Shown here piece after piece: positions 54,985 to 64,000 of a stretch of 64,000 nt of DNA (positions are counted from its first letter, which is position 1; each line of letters starts with the position of its first letter). Under the pieces are notes generated by a model. It was not told where the DNA came from, searched no databases, and was given only the letters and a program-made list of their open reading frames with translations. This DNA is from an uncultured Sutterella sp. (GTDB taxonomy: Bacteria > Pseudomonadota > Gammaproteobacteria > Burkholderiales > Burkholderiaceae_F), in the NCBI GenBank assembly GCA_905197905.1, contig CAJKAP010000013.1:1-64000 (forward strand), given 5' to 3'. Made by a program: the position numbers and the translations under genes.

Positions 54985-55018
54985 AAAACGAGTGGTGTTT
55001 TTTCAACATCACTCGTTT
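54985..55018. terminator. Bidirectional-type terminator
   Basis: AAAACGAGTGGTGTT pairs with AACATCACTCGTTTT (one G-U/mismatch), with A and T runs on the two sides. It separates the convergent small membrane gene and the gene at 55044. Confidence 0.85.
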
Positions 55019-55043
55019 TGCTTATTGGTTTGCTGTTTTATGT

Positions 55044-55724
55044 TTAGGCGAGCTTCGCTTCAAGCTTCTCACCCTCTTCATGCGAGAGCGCGGTGTAGTC
55101 ATGACGGTTGCGAAGCATATAGGAGCCATCGCTAAAGCGATAGAGCACGGCCACGTCTAAATGCACGCCAGTTTCTTTGGCAAAGTCGTCAATCGCTTTC
55201 ACATCCATTTCAGCTAAGCGCGCAGGCGACAAACTCATCACGCTTTCAGAGAAAACGTTCAAGGGTTCAATCAACACTTCGGCTTCAAAGGCAGGCGTGA
55301 CCGTGCGGTGTGCTTTCCCAAAAAGCGTCACATCGGGCTTTTCATGCATCACCATGGAGATCATGAGTGCCTCGGCAATCGTTCCCTTTTGCGCGTCAAA
55401 GGCTTCCATTAAAGCCGCGTTAGCGAGCTCTTCCTTGCGGTAGTCCCAATAGTCACGACCCCAGCGAACGGGATCTTCCCCGCGCACTTCGATATATTCA
55501 TCACGAGACCAGGGGGCAAAAAGGGGCGACTCCGCCGTCATATCCCCCATAAAACCACCGGCTTCTTCCCAGCCCTTTTTAAAGAGCTTTTGCACTTCAA
55601 CGGTGAAGTGTTCGGGGTTCACACGTTCTGGCTTATCGCCCTTCAAGTTTTCAGCGGTTTGCTCAGCCGCTTCTGCCTTGATGGCTTCCATGTTGTCTAA
55701 GAGTTGGTCACGTAAATCGGCCAT
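55044..55724 (-). CDS. Hypothetical protein
   Basis: A 226-residue soluble, acidic protein I do not recognise. The N-terminus is helical and charged (LLDNMEAIKAEAAEQTAENLKGD); the middle has many aromatic residues (FAPWSRDEYIEVRGEDPVRWGRDYWDYRKEEL); no signal peptide, membrane segment or known motif is visible. AGGAGAC lies before the ATG (CTCCTGAAT on the plus strand). Base composition is like the neighbouring core genes, so it is a real resident gene. Confidence 0.75.
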   Translation of the reverse strand: MADLRDQLLDNMEAIKAEAAEQTAENLKGDKPERVNPEHFTVEVQKLFKKGWEEAGGFMGDMTAESPLFAPWSRDEYIEVRGEDPVRWGRDYWDYRKEELANAALMEAFDAQKGTIAEALMISMVMHEKPDVTLFGKAHRTVTPAFEAEVLIEPLNVFSESVMSLSPARLAEMDVKAIDDFAKETGVHLDVAVLYRFSDGSYMLRNRHDYTALSHEEGEKLEAKLA

Positions 55725-56075
55725 TTGGGGTCTCCTGAATCTGTCGGGAATCGTTTTTTTGGTTTAGCACGCCAGTGAGCTATGGTAAGAACACCTCCCG
55801 CTCATCCTTCGTGCGGCTCAATCCCTTCAATTATACGGGCTTCTCGCGCCCGCTCAATCCTCCAGAGGCTTAACCTGCCTCTCCTCCTAAAGAGGTAGAA
55901 ACGGGGCTTTCCCCAACTTCACTTTTAGAGAAGCATTCCTGTCAGCGTTGGCAAAGTCTCTGGCAGAGAATGCACGAAAATGGGGCTCACCGCTTTCGCT
56001 TCCTTTGGCGAGCGTGCTCCTCCTGCGCTAAACTTCTCCTACCCATTGAAAACTTTTTCCTTCAAAGAGAACACC
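55725..56075. other. Intergenic region upstream of serB
   Basis: 351 bases between divergent genes. It contains an in-frame extension of serB that lacks a ribosome site, and no clear motif. Confidence 0.4.
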
Positions 56076-56954
56076 ATGTTTGATACCCTTCTCACTGGTC
56101 CCGATTTAACGGGTGATGTGCTCACGCGCCTCGCCTCCCTCTTGCCCGCTGAAACGCGCCGCCAAACGCGCGCAGGCGCCGTGCGCTTTACTGGGCTCAC
56201 GGACGACTTTCGTCCAGCCGTCGAAAAGCTCCTTGCCGACTTCACCCAAGAAAACGTCAAAGTTGACCTTCTGATGGTCCCCCATGAGTTTTCCACCACC
56301 GACATTCATGTGATCACGTTTGATATGGACGGCACATTGGTTGTGAACGAATGCATCGACGATATGGCAAAGCTGAGTGGCAAGGGCGAAGAGGTCGCAG
56401 GGCTCACCCACGCCGCGATGGCAGGGAAACTCTCCTTTGCCGAGAGCCTCGTGACGCGCGTGAGTGCGCTAAAGGGCTTGAGCCCTGAGGTGGTAGAAGA
56501 AGCGGTGCGCGCGATTGAATTGCAGCCTGGCGCAGAGCGCCTTCTCTCGTTCTGCCAAAAAGTGGGCATAAAAACCTACATCACCTCTGGCGGCTTTGTG
56601 CAATTCACGTCTCGTGTCGCCGAATGGCTCGGGATGGATGGCGCGGTCTCAAACGAACTCGTGCTCGATAAATATGGCGCACTGACAGGCGAAGTCGTGG
56701 GTCCAGGCGGTGGCGTCCTTTTTGATGCGGATGGGAAGCGCCGAGCGCTTGAAATCTTGACGCAATTGAACGGCAGCACGCTCGAGCACACCATGGCGGT
56801 GGGCGACGGGGCAAACGATGTGGAAATGCTCAAAGCCGCGCACTATGGGGTCGCTTACCACGCAAAAGCCCCGGCCATCGCTGCCGCCAAGGGGCACGTG
56901 CGCTATACGGGGCTTGATACCATCGCGCTTCTCTTTAGAGAAAGCTGGGGCTAA
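56076..56954 (+). CDS. serB: Phosphoserine phosphatase
   Basis: A 292-residue HAD enzyme for the last step of serine synthesis. A short N-terminal ACT-like part (about 1-75) is followed by the catalytic FDMDGTLV, KLSGKGEEVAGLT, the serine motif TSGGFVQFTSRVAEWLG and GDGANDVEMLKAAHYGVA, all typical of SerB. I start at 56076 because AAAGAGA lies just upstream and the sequence before it is not conserved-looking; the frame opens at 55980. Confidence 0.94.
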   Translation: MFDTLLTGPDLTGDVLTRLASLLPAETRRQTRAGAVRFTGLTDDFRPAVEKLLADFTQENVKVDLLMVPHEFSTTDIHVITFDMDGTLVVNECIDDMAKLSGKGEEVAGLTHAAMAGKLSFAESLVTRVSALKGLSPEVVEEAVRAIELQPGAERLLSFCQKVGIKTYITSGGFVQFTSRVAEWLGMDGAVSNELVLDKYGALTGEVVGPGGGVLFDADGKRRALEILTQLNGSTLEHTMAVGDGANDVEMLKAAHYGVAYHAKAPAIAAAKGHVRYTGLDTIALLFRESWG

Positions 56955-56986
56955 ATATCACTCTAAAAAAACAAGGCACTAAATAA

Positions 56987-57024
56987 GGCGTTTCCCGCAT
57001 AATCACACGGTGAAACGCCTTTTT
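56987..57024. terminator. Terminator of serB
   Basis: GGCGTTTC and GAAACGCC form an 8-bp stem followed by TTTTT on the plus strand. Confidence 0.9.
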
Positions 57025-57051
57025 CTCTTAAAGGATTCTGGAATCCGCCTC

Positions 57052-57555
57052 TTAGGGCTGCGCTGAGCGCCCTTTTCTGGCGGGTAAGGGTGAGGCTTCC
57101 GCCTCTTCAATAATGCGTTCATTGCGGCGCACACGCTCTAGCATCGCTAGACCGTCTTCCCCTCGGAATTCCATAGCATTCCATTCTTGGTCAGCCATCA
57201 TGGTGGCAACGCACTTTTTAAAGACAAATTTCCCTTCAGGCGTTTTTTCCCAAATAAACTGCAGAATCCCAGCTCGGGGTTCTCGGCAACTAAAGAAAAT
57301 AACGCCGGGTTCTATTTCTTCCCAGACCTTGGTGGAGTCTTGGCAGCCCGTATAGGCTTTAAAGAGCCCAGCGAGCGTTGTGGGCCCCGTCGTAGCGCTT
57401 CCCACATCAGGGAGCGCCATCACGGCGTGCACATCTTCTGTAATCTTGGGTTCGGGCTCCGTGGGGACGGGACCCGTTGCGCAACCCGCGAGCATCGTGG
57501 CAGCAACAAAAGAAAGAGAGAACAAAGAAAAGCGATTTTTGCTGGAGGTCTTCAT
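57052..57555 (-). CDS. Lipoprotein of unknown function
   Basis: A 167-residue secreted protein. The lipobox LAGC (about 22-25) after a hydrophobic signal peptide marks it as a membrane-anchored lipoprotein. The mature part has two further cysteines (TGCQDSTKVW, FFSCREPRAG), which might pair, and a charged C-terminus. No family recognised. It converges on serB. Confidence 0.8.
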   Translation of the reverse strand: MKTSSKNRFSLFSLSFVAATMLAGCATGPVPTEPEPKITEDVHAVMALPDVGSATTGPTTLAGLFKAYTGCQDSTKVWEEIEPGVIFFSCREPRAGILQFIWEKTPEGKFVFKKCVATMMADQEWNAMEFRGEDGLAMLERVRRNERIIEEAEASPLPARKGRSAQP

Positions 57556-57689
57556 TTTCGAGGTCTTCCTCAGATAAGCATGGCTTGGAATTTGTCTGTG
57601 GGGTCTTTGGGAAAGTGGCGCGTTTTTCCTTCACTGCGCCACTTCCTGTTGGCCTTCATTTTAGTCTTTTCGCGTTAGCCTAAACTTAA

Positions 57690-58505
57690 CTATTTTTTCA
57701 TGACCGCATCAACGGCTGCAATGGCTGCGCGTCGAAAGCCCTTGCGCTCGAGCGCACTCACCCCTTGAATGGTGGTGCCGCCTGGGCTACAAACGGCGTC
57801 TTTCATCACGCCTGGATGCGCGCCAGTCGCGAGCTGCAGTGCGCCTGTGCCCAAAATCATCTGAGAGGTGAGCTCATAAGCGGTTGCGCGAGGCAATCCC
57901 CACTTCACAGCGGCGTCCCCCAGGGCTTCAATAAAGATCGCCGCAAAGGCAGGACCACAGCCTGAAATCACACCCGCAATGCCCATTTTCTCTTGCGGGA
58001 GGAATACCACACGCCCTAATGTTGAGAGTAACGTCAGCGCGCGCTTTTTCTCTGTGGCAGTAAGAGACCCCTCTTCGGCTAACAGGACGCCTGCGTTCAC
58101 TGCCACGGGGGTATTGGGAAGAATCGCTAAGTGCGCAGTTTTCTTTTCGCCTGTGGCCTTGGCGAGCATTTCAGAGAGCATCGCGTTGGTGATATTCACA
58201 GCCACGGAAATCACGAATTTTCCTTTCAAGGCTTCCCCCATCTCCGCAATCACCGCTTCGACCAAATAAGGCTTCACGGCAATCACCACGACGTCAACCG
58301 CTTCCGCAAGCGCGCGATTGCTTTCCACCACCGTCACGCCAATGGCCTCAGCGTTTGCCTTTAACACGTCCGCTCTGCGAGAGCTCGCGAAGAGTTCCAC
58401 GCCTGCCGCTGAGCTCTTCCAGCCTTTAGCCATGGCTTGCGCCATATTGCCAAAACCCACAAAGCCAATTTTTTGCGCAGAGGTCACTTTCTTTTTGACT
58501 GCCAT
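57690..58505 (-). CDS. proC: Pyrroline-5-carboxylate reductase
   Basis: A 271-residue NAD(P)H enzyme that makes proline from pyrroline-5-carboxylate. It shows the N-terminal GFVGFGNMAQAMAKG, VIAVKPYLVE, ILPNTPVAVNAG, SGCGPAF and the C-terminal VCSPGGTTIQGV signature. The ATG at 58505 has GGAGGAGA upstream; an in-frame start at 58553 is not supported. Length fits the family. Confidence 0.95.
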   Translation of the reverse strand: MAVKKKVTSAQKIGFVGFGNMAQAMAKGWKSSAAGVELFASSRRADVLKANAEAIGVTVVESNRALAEAVDVVVIAVKPYLVEAVIAEMGEALKGKFVISVAVNITNAMLSEMLAKATGEKKTAHLAILPNTPVAVNAGVLLAEEGSLTATEKKRALTLLSTLGRVVFLPQEKMGIAGVISGCGPAFAAIFIEALGDAAVKWGLPRATAYELTSQMILGTGALQLATGAHPGVMKDAVCSPGGTTIQGVSALERKGFRRAAIAAVDAVMKK

Positions 58506-58587
58506 GTTTCTCCTCCTTTTGGAGAAAAGTCCTTGATTTCCAAATAGTAGCAAAAAGCACGGAAAAAGGAAGTGCTAAAAAAGAAGA

Positions 58588-58634
58588 CAAAAAAACACCG
58601 ATTCCCCAGAGAAAAATTCCCGAAGAACCGGTGT
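58588..58634 (-). terminator. Terminator of the dipeptide ABC operon
   Basis: On the minus strand ACACCGGTTC pairs with GAATCGGTGT and is followed by a run of T, about 73 bases after the last dpp gene. A second, smaller repeat (CACGATG/CATCGTG) lies at 58652-58673. Confidence 0.85.
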
Positions 58635-58706
58635 CCGAGGATTGCCCCCACGATGTCTAGCCTCATCGTGAGGACCTCCCCTTGGAAAGAACATTCTTTT
58701 GGCTAA

Positions 58707-59837
58707 TTAAGCGAGATCGTCAAGCTCGTTTGCGACCTCTGCGCCCTTTTCTACCGTCTTTTCTTCTGGCGGCACATATTTGGCGGGCTCCTTCCCAGCT
58801 GCCTTCAAAATCGTGCGCTCTGGTGCTCTCACGACCACCACTTCTTCACGATCCGCAGCTGCCGGGTAGGCAAACTCTGCCGCATAGTGGCAAGCCACCT
58901 GACGGCCTTCAATTTCGCGCAACTGCGGCTCCTCTTTCATACAACGGGCACGTGCATACGGGCAACGGCGATGGAAGGTGCAGCCCGAAGGCGGATTAAT
59001 TGGCGAGGGGAGTTCCCCTTCCAAGTGAATCTTCTTCGTGCGCTTAGCGGGATCGACCGAAGGTGTGGCCGACAAAAGGGCCTGCGTATAGGGGTGCAAG
59101 GGTTGCGAATAGAGCGTACGCTTATCTGCAATTTCCACCGCTTTCCCTAGATACATCACCAGCACATGGTCTGCCACGTGCTCCACCACTGCCAAGTTAT
59201 GCGAAATAAACACATACGCCGTCTTAAATTCTTCTTGCAAATCTAAGAAGAGGTTTAAGACCTGCGCCTGTGTCGAGACGTCCAAGGCAGACGTGGGTTC
59301 GTCCGCAATCACGATCTTAGGATTCAGAATCATCGCGCGCGCAATCGCAATACGCTGACGCTGCCCGCCCGAGAACATATGCGGATAGCGATAGTAGTGC
59401 TCAGGGCGAAGACCAATGATTTTCATCATTTCGTCAACCCTTGCACGGCGCTCTTCTTTGCTGAGATCCGTATTGATGATCAAGGGCTCCGAGAGCTGAT
59501 CCCCAATCTTGCGACGAGGATTAAGCGACCCATAGGGGTTCTGAAACACCATCTGAATCTTTTTGCGCAGCTCTCGAATACGATTGGGGTAAAGATGCTC
59601 AACGCGTTCCCCATCGATTTCAAGCGTCCCCGAAGTGGGCTCTTCAATCATGGTCAACTGACGCGCCATGGTCGACTTACCAGAGCCCGACTCACCCACA
59701 ATGGCGAGCGTTTTCCCTTCTTCTAATTCAAAACTAATCCCGTTTAGTGCTTTCAAGGTTGCCTTTGGCTTCATAAAGCCCGTGGCGACCGTATAAAAGC
59801 GCTTTAGGTCGTCGACTTTCAGTACGATCTTACCCAT
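58707..59837 (-). CDS. dppF: Dipeptide ABC transporter ATP-binding protein, DppF-like
   Basis: A 376-residue ATPase: Walker A GESGSGKSTM, signature FSGGQRQRIAIARAM, Walker B IVIADEPTSALDV and the C-terminal oligopeptide-type CTFHRRCPYARARC. It energises peptide import with DppD. An extra 60-residue tail after the usual end is alanine/glutamate-rich. It overlaps dppD by 8 bases and ends the operon. Confidence 0.92.
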   Translation of the reverse strand: MGKIVLKVDDLKRFYTVATGFMKPKATLKALNGISFELEEGKTLAIVGESGSGKSTMARQLTMIEEPTSGTLEIDGERVEHLYPNRIRELRKKIQMVFQNPYGSLNPRRKIGDQLSEPLIINTDLSKEERRARVDEMMKIIGLRPEHYYRYPHMFSGGQRQRIAIARAMILNPKIVIADEPTSALDVSTQAQVLNLFLDLQEEFKTAYVFISHNLAVVEHVADHVLVMYLGKAVEIADKRTLYSQPLHPYTQALLSATPSVDPAKRTKKIHLEGELPSPINPPSGCTFHRRCPYARARCMKEEPQLREIEGRQVACHYAAEFAYPAAADREEVVVVRAPERTILKAAGKEPAKYVPPEEKTVEKGAEVANELDDLA

Positions 59838-60849
59838 GATTCACCTCCTCACTTTTTGCCACTGGCACGATTTCCTTGAAGGCTTGCAGGGGCTTTAAGC
59901 AGCGCACGGCACGGCCTTCGTAGTAGCGCATGGGGATAGCTCCCTGGCGACAGGCCTCATCGGCATAAGGACAGCGAGGCGAGAGTAAGCAGCCTTGCGG
60001 TCGATCGTAGGGTCCAGGCACAATGCCGGGGAGCGTTTTTAAGCGACGCTCGCCTTGGCTTGATTCTGGCAAGGAAGACAAAAGTGCTTCGGTATAGGGG
60101 TGCGAAGGCGTTAAGAACGTTTCTGGCACTTTCCCCGTTTCAATACATTCGCCCGCGTACATGACGTTCACTTTATGCGCGACTTCCGTGATCACCGCCA
60201 AATCGTGCGTAATCATGATCATGGCCATGTGCTTTTCTTGCTGCAGAGCTTGGAGCAAATCCAAAATCTGCGCCTGAATCGTCACGTCAAGTGCCGTCGT
60301 GGGTTCGTCAGCAATCAAGAGTTTCGGCTCACAGGCAATCGCCATCGCAATCGCCACACGCTGGCTCATCCCACCCGACATCTGGTGCGGGTAAGAGGAA
60401 AGGCGCTTTTGTGGTTCAGGGATTTCCACCTGTTCCATCAAATGCACAGCGCGCTCTTTTAATTCTTTCCCAGAAAGCCCTAAGTGCACTTTTAAGACTT
60501 CTTCAATCTGGTAGCCCACCGTGAAACTGGGGTTTAAGGCCGTCATCGGGTCCTGGAACACCATGGAAATATCTTTCCCGATGATTTTGCGACGAGCGCG
60601 AGGACTGATGTTGAGCATATCCTTGCCGTCAAAAATCATCTTGTCTGCGGTGACGCGCCCTTGGTTGCCTAAGAGCCCCATCAAGGCCATCATCCCGACG
60701 GATTTACCACAGCCAGATTCCCCCACGACACCTAAAACTTCACCTTCATCAACGGTGAAACTCACATTATTGACCGCTCGGAAGGGGCGTTCTTTTTTCC
60801 CAAACTGAACCGAGAGGTTTTCAATCTCTAATAGACTCATTTCGTTCAC
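59830..60849 (-). CDS. dppD: Dipeptide ABC transporter ATP-binding protein, DppD-like
   Basis: A 339-residue ATPase: Walker A GESGCGKSVG, signature MSGGMSQRVAIAMAI, Walker B LLIADEPTTALDV and the C-terminal cysteine-containing CLLSPRCPYADEAC. Works as the partner of DppF. It is 12 bases after dppC. Confidence 0.93.
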   Translation of the reverse strand: MNEMSLLEIENLSVQFGKKERPFRAVNNVSFTVDEGEVLGVVGESGCGKSVGMMALMGLLGNQGRVTADKMIFDGKDMLNISPRARRKIIGKDISMVFQDPMTALNPSFTVGYQIEEVLKVHLGLSGKELKERAVHLMEQVEIPEPQKRLSSYPHQMSGGMSQRVAIAMAIACEPKLLIADEPTTALDVTIQAQILDLLQALQQEKHMAMIMITHDLAVITEVAHKVNVMYAGECIETGKVPETFLTPSHPYTEALLSSLPESSQGERRLKTLPGIVPGPYDRPQGCLLSPRCPYADEACRQGAIPMRYYEGRAVRCLKPLQAFKEIVPVAKSEEVNHG

Positions 60850-60861
60850 TCCTCTCTAGTA

Positions 60862-61824
60862 TTAAGCCGACTGCTTCAACTTCGGATCGAGCGCATCACG
60901 CAACCCGTCACCCATCAAGTTGATTGCCAACACGGTTAAGAGAATCGTGAGACCTGGGAAGGTCACCACCCACCAGGCGCGGGCAATGTATTCACGAGCG
61001 GTAGCGAGCATCGTGCCCCATTCAGGAGCGGGCGGCTGCACACCAAGGCCCAAGAACCCTAAGGCTGCCACGTCCAAAATCGCGGACGAAAACCCTAGCG
61101 TTGCCTGTACAATAATCGGCGCCATACAGTTGGGGAGCACCGCGACAAACATGAGGCGCAAGAGCCCAGCACCCGAGACGCGAGAAGCAACCACGTAGTC
61201 TTTACGCAATTCCCCCATCACCGAGGCACGCACCAAGCGGATGTAGCCAGGAAGCCCCACCACGGCAATCGCGATCATCGCGTTCACAATGCCTGGGCCC
61301 AAAATGGCCATAATGGCGATGGCAAGCAACACCGAAGGGAGCGCCATCATGATGTCAGAGACACGCATAATCACGCGCCCTGCGCTATCGGGGAAGAATC
61401 CACCCAAGAGCCCAAGGAGAATCCCCGGAATCATGGTGAGTACCACAGCGCAGATCCCAATCACAAGAGACAAACGGCTCCCGTAGATTAAGCGAGACAA
61501 AATATCGCGCCCTGCTTCGTCAGTGCCAAGCAAAAATTCGCGCGTCCCTTCCGCGGTCCAAGCAGGCGCTTGGAGCATATGTTCGCGGAACTGCTCGACT
61601 GGGCTATGCGGGGCGATCTGCGGCGCAAAAATCGCCACAAAGACCATGAAAAGTAAAAAGAGAAGCCCAACGACTGCGCCCTTATTTTTCGCGAAATTAA
61701 TCACGAATTCTTTGACGGGCGAAGGGTAGCTAAAGCTCGCAGCGTCTTCCGTATGATGCGGTTCCGAGGCGGGCATTTTGGCTGGCGTGTTATTTACTAC
61801 TGCTTCAGTCATTTTTTCATTCAC
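60862..61824 (-). CDS. dppC: Dipeptide ABC transporter permease, DppC-like
   Basis: A 320-residue six-helix permease. It has an N-terminal cytoplasmic tail, then LLFLLFMVFVAIFAPQIAPHSP, LGTDEAGRDILSRLIYGSR and the ATPase-contact loop RVSGAGLLRLMFVAVLPNC typical of DppC. It is 3 bases after dppB. Confidence 0.93.
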   Translation of the reverse strand: MNEKMTEAVVNNTPAKMPASEPHHTEDAASFSYPSPVKEFVINFAKNKGAVVGLLFLLFMVFVAIFAPQIAPHSPVEQFREHMLQAPAWTAEGTREFLLGTDEAGRDILSRLIYGSRLSLVIGICAVVLTMIPGILLGLLGGFFPDSAGRVIMRVSDIMMALPSVLLAIAIMAILGPGIVNAMIAIAVVGLPGYIRLVRASVMGELRKDYVVASRVSGAGLLRLMFVAVLPNCMAPIIVQATLGFSSAILDVAALGFLGLGVQPPAPEWGTMLATAREYIARAWWVVTFPGLTILLTVLAINLMGDGLRDALDPKLKQSA

Positions 61825-61827
61825 CTC

Positions 61828-62853
61828 TTATTCTTGACGGATACGCGGGTTCACCAAGCCGTAAACCACGTCAACCAATAAGTTCACCCCAATCACCACA
61901 AAGGCGACAATGAGGAGCCCATTTTGCACCACCGGATAGTCGCGGCGGAAAATCGAGTCCACCAGCCACTTCCCGATACCAGGCCAAGAGAAGATGGTTT
62001 CGGTTAACACCGCACCACCCACCATGGTCCCGATCTGTAAGCCGATCACGGTCACGACCGCAATCATGGCGTTACGAAGGGTATGAATAAAAATGACGCG
62101 TGCGGGCGAGAGACCCTTAGCGCGCGCCGTGCGCACATAGTCTTCTCCCATCACTTCGAGCATCGAGGAGCGCGTCATACGCGAGATGACGGCCATCGGA
62201 ATCGTTCCCAACACGATGGTAGGCAAAATCAAATGGTGAATGGCGTCCCAAACCGCCCCTGCGTTCATCTCAGGGTCGAGCGTTTCAGCGCGCCAGGCAT
62301 CAATCACCATAAAGCCCGTGTAGGGTTCAATATCGTAGAGAAGGTCAATACGACCAGAGACAGGAGTCCAACCCAACATGCTCGAAAAGAGCATGATGAG
62401 CATTAAGCCCCACCAGAAAATCGGCATCGAGTAGCCAACGAGCGACAAGCCCATCACGCCGTGGTCCAAAAAGGAACCACGCTTCACAGCGGCTAAGACG
62501 CCCAGAATAATCCCAAAGAACGCACCAAAAATCAGGGCACAAATCCCTAATTCCAGCGTGGCAGGGAAAAGCGCTTTAAATTCGGTCCACACGCTCGTGC
62601 TCGTCACAAAGGATTTGCCCAAGTCGCCGTGGAAAAGCTTCACAAGATAATCCCAGTACTGCACATAAAGCGGCTGATCGAGACCTAAGTTTCGCATCAT
62701 TTCCGCGTACACAGCGGGATCGTTGGAGCGCTCACCCAACATAATCTGCACCGGGTCGCCCGGAATCGCATGGATGAGCAAAAAGGTGAGAATCGTAATA
62801 CCGAAAAACGTGGGAATCAGTATTAAGAGTCTTTTGGCTAGAAACAAAAACAT
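61828..62853 (-). CDS. dppB: Dipeptide ABC transporter permease, DppB-like
   Basis: A 341-residue six-helix permease: ILIPTFFGITILTFLLIHAIPGDPV at the N-terminus, GLDQPLYVQYWDYL, and the contact loop RTARAKGLSPARVIFIHTLRNAMI near the C-terminus. It lies 317 bases downstream of the binding-protein gene. Confidence 0.94.
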   Translation of the reverse strand: MFLFLAKRLLILIPTFFGITILTFLLIHAIPGDPVQIMLGERSNDPAVYAEMMRNLGLDQPLYVQYWDYLVKLFHGDLGKSFVTSTSVWTEFKALFPATLELGICALIFGAFFGIILGVLAAVKRGSFLDHGVMGLSLVGYSMPIFWWGLMLIMLFSSMLGWTPVSGRIDLLYDIEPYTGFMVIDAWRAETLDPEMNAGAVWDAIHHLILPTIVLGTIPMAVISRMTRSSMLEVMGEDYVRTARAKGLSPARVIFIHTLRNAMIAVVTVIGLQIGTMVGGAVLTETIFSWPGIGKWLVDSIFRRDYPVVQNGLLIVAFVVIGVNLLVDVVYGLVNPRIRQE

Positions 62854-63170
62854 AAGGCTGTCCCAATATTGTCAAGGGGGTCAGGGACTCTCAGCGCGCG
62901 ACTCAAGCTAGCAGGTGTGTCGCTTATCGCTTCAGGTGCATTGCTGCACCTTTTTCTCGCTTGCTTCCCCTTTGGGCTCATTGACCCATGAGGAAGTCTT
63001 TTTCTTTGAAGACGAAAAGTTTTTTCTTTTTTTCTTTTCTTTGGGGACGAGAAAAGAGTTCTGACAGGGAAAGCGGTAAGGAGAAGTCAGGAAAACTCCT
63101 CCTTAACCTCAAAGGGTCCAAAGAGCGAAGAAAATTAACTCTTCGGACCCAAATAAAGGAGAGTTAGAGC
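62854..63170. other. Gap between dppA and dppB
   Basis: 317 bases with no gene. A hairpin GGGTCC...GGACCC at about 63115-63150 just after dppA probably lowers transcription into dppB, so the binding protein is made in excess. It has only a weak T run. Confidence 0.55.
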
Positions 63171-64000
63171 TTATTCAACCCAAACACCCTTAAAGCGGTG
63201 CTGACCGAACGGTTCGCTCTTGTAGCCCTTCACGCCCTTCACTAACGGTTCGTTAGAGAGCGAAGTGCCAATAGGCGAGGCCGGGTTCTGTTCAAAGAAG
63301 ATCACCTGAGCCTGTTCGTAGAGCTTCGTACGTTCGCCCACATCGGTAATCTGCTTGGCCTTAACGACTAAGTCATCAAAGGGCTTGAAGCAGAAGCGCG
63401 AGTAGTTGGAGCCACCCACAGCAGCGCAGGAGTAGAGGTTACCGAACCAGTTATCCGGGTCACCGTTGTCCCCAGTCCAGCCGCTCATCACGGCCTGGTG
63501 TTCACCCTGCTTGGCGCGCTTCAAGTATTCACCCCATTCGTAGGTGGTGATCGTGACCTTCACACCAATCTTGGCCCAGTCAGCCTGAATCATTTCAGCC
63601 ATCAAGCGGCCATTCGGGTTATAAGGACGCTGCACCGGCAAGGACCAAAGCGTCGTTTCAAAGCCATTGGGGTAACCCGCCTTGGCTAAGAGTTCTTTGG
63701 CCTTTTCGATATTCTGTTCGCGAGCCTTAATATCCTTGTTGTAGGACCACTGGGTAGGCGGAATCGGGTTCACGGCCTGTTCGCCTTCACCACCGTAAAC
63801 GGCCTTGATAATGGCAGGTTTATTCAAAGCATAGTCAAGAGCCTGACGCACTTCAGCCTTGTCAAACGGAGCCTTTTCGGTGTTGTAGTAGAGCGACCCA
63901 ACGTTAAAGCCAGGCGAGGTGATCACCTGCAACGACGGATCCTTCTTCATGCTTTCAACGTCAGCCGGAAGCGGATAAGCCATGATGTGGCATTCGCCAG
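63171..64000 (-). CDS. dppA: Dipeptide-binding periplasmic protein, DppA-like, partial
   Basis: The C-terminal 276 residues of a family 5 solute-binding protein; the 5' part lies beyond the right edge and the frame stays open (GECHIMAYPLPADVE at the edge). Characteristic stretches are NVGSLYYNTEKAPFDKAEVRQALDYALNK, GEGEQAVNPIPPTQW, FETTLWSLP and SGWTGDNGDPDNWFGNLY. The periplasmic protein hands peptides to the DppBCDF permease. The first ATG inside the window is not its true start. Confidence 0.92.
   Translation of the reverse strand, partial: GECHIMAYPLPADVESMKKDPSLQVITSPGFNVGSLYYNTEKAPFDKAEVRQALDYALNKPAIIKAVYGGEGEQAVNPIPPTQWSYNKDIKAREQNIEKAKELLAKAGYPNGFETTLWSLPVQRPYNPNGRLMAEMIQADWAKIGVKVTITTYEWGEYLKRAKQGEHQAVMSGWTGDNGDPDNWFGNLYSCAAVGGSNYSRFCFKPFDDLVVKAKQITDVGERTKLYEQAQVIFFEQNPASPIGTSLSNEPLVKGVKGYKSEPFGQHRFKGVWVE

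Overview
The window looks like a chromosomal stretch of a Gram-negative betaproteobacterium, most likely Burkholderiales and probably Sutterellaceae. This rests on a trimeric 16-strand-type porin, the run cysS / TPR protein / two cyclophilins / lpxH typical of Burkholderiales, a secreted haem-less flavocytochrome-c-type flavoprotein, and a DcuC carrier suggesting anaerobic C4-dicarboxylate metabolism. The genus is inferred from gene content, not proven.

Layout. 1-3267 is a very AT-rich, YobI-like P-loop NTPase gene broken by several single-base frame breaks. 3295-13661 is an accessory catabolic region: GntR/UTRA regulator, cyclic amidohydrolase, CapA-type metallophosphatase, OFA-type MFS carrier, an AbiJ-like gene, an M20 amidohydrolase resembling AbgA, a DcuC carrier and a porin. 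A near-identical 18-20 bp palindrome sits in front of both transcription units (5703-5720 and 12382-12401) and probably ties them into one regulon. 13765-17779 is a two-gene Hachiman-type anti-phage system (HamA nuclease plus HamB helicase). 18158-37812 is a surface-glycan cluster on the minus strand: two MsbA-like ABC exporters, seven glycosyltransferase-type genes, a full GDP-D-glycero-alpha-D-manno-heptose pathway (GmhA, HddA, an HddC-GmhB fusion), an epimerase, a CDP-glycerol-transferase-like protein and a phosphoethanolamine transferase. It ends in two decayed tandem glycosyltransferase copies. 38279-38640 appears to hold a structured minus-strand RNA ending in its own terminator.

38828-64000 is mostly ordinary core genome: accA, cysS, TPR protein, ppiA, ppiB, lpxH (with an altered metal-site motif), a UvrD-like helicase, a periplasmic flavoprotein, brnQ, an AlbA/RecG-like ATP-binding fragment, AEC and BASS transporters, serB, a lipoprotein, proC and a dpp-type dipeptide ABC operon whose binding protein runs off the right edge.

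How the parts work together. The left half imports and hydrolyses amide or peptide compounds under common control. The middle builds, decorates and exports a heptose-containing surface glycan. Three defence-related or defence-like genes (YobI-like NTPase, AbiJ-like protein, Hachiman) are scattered between these accessory blocks. No transposase, integrase, CRISPR array, tRNA or rRNA gene was seen.
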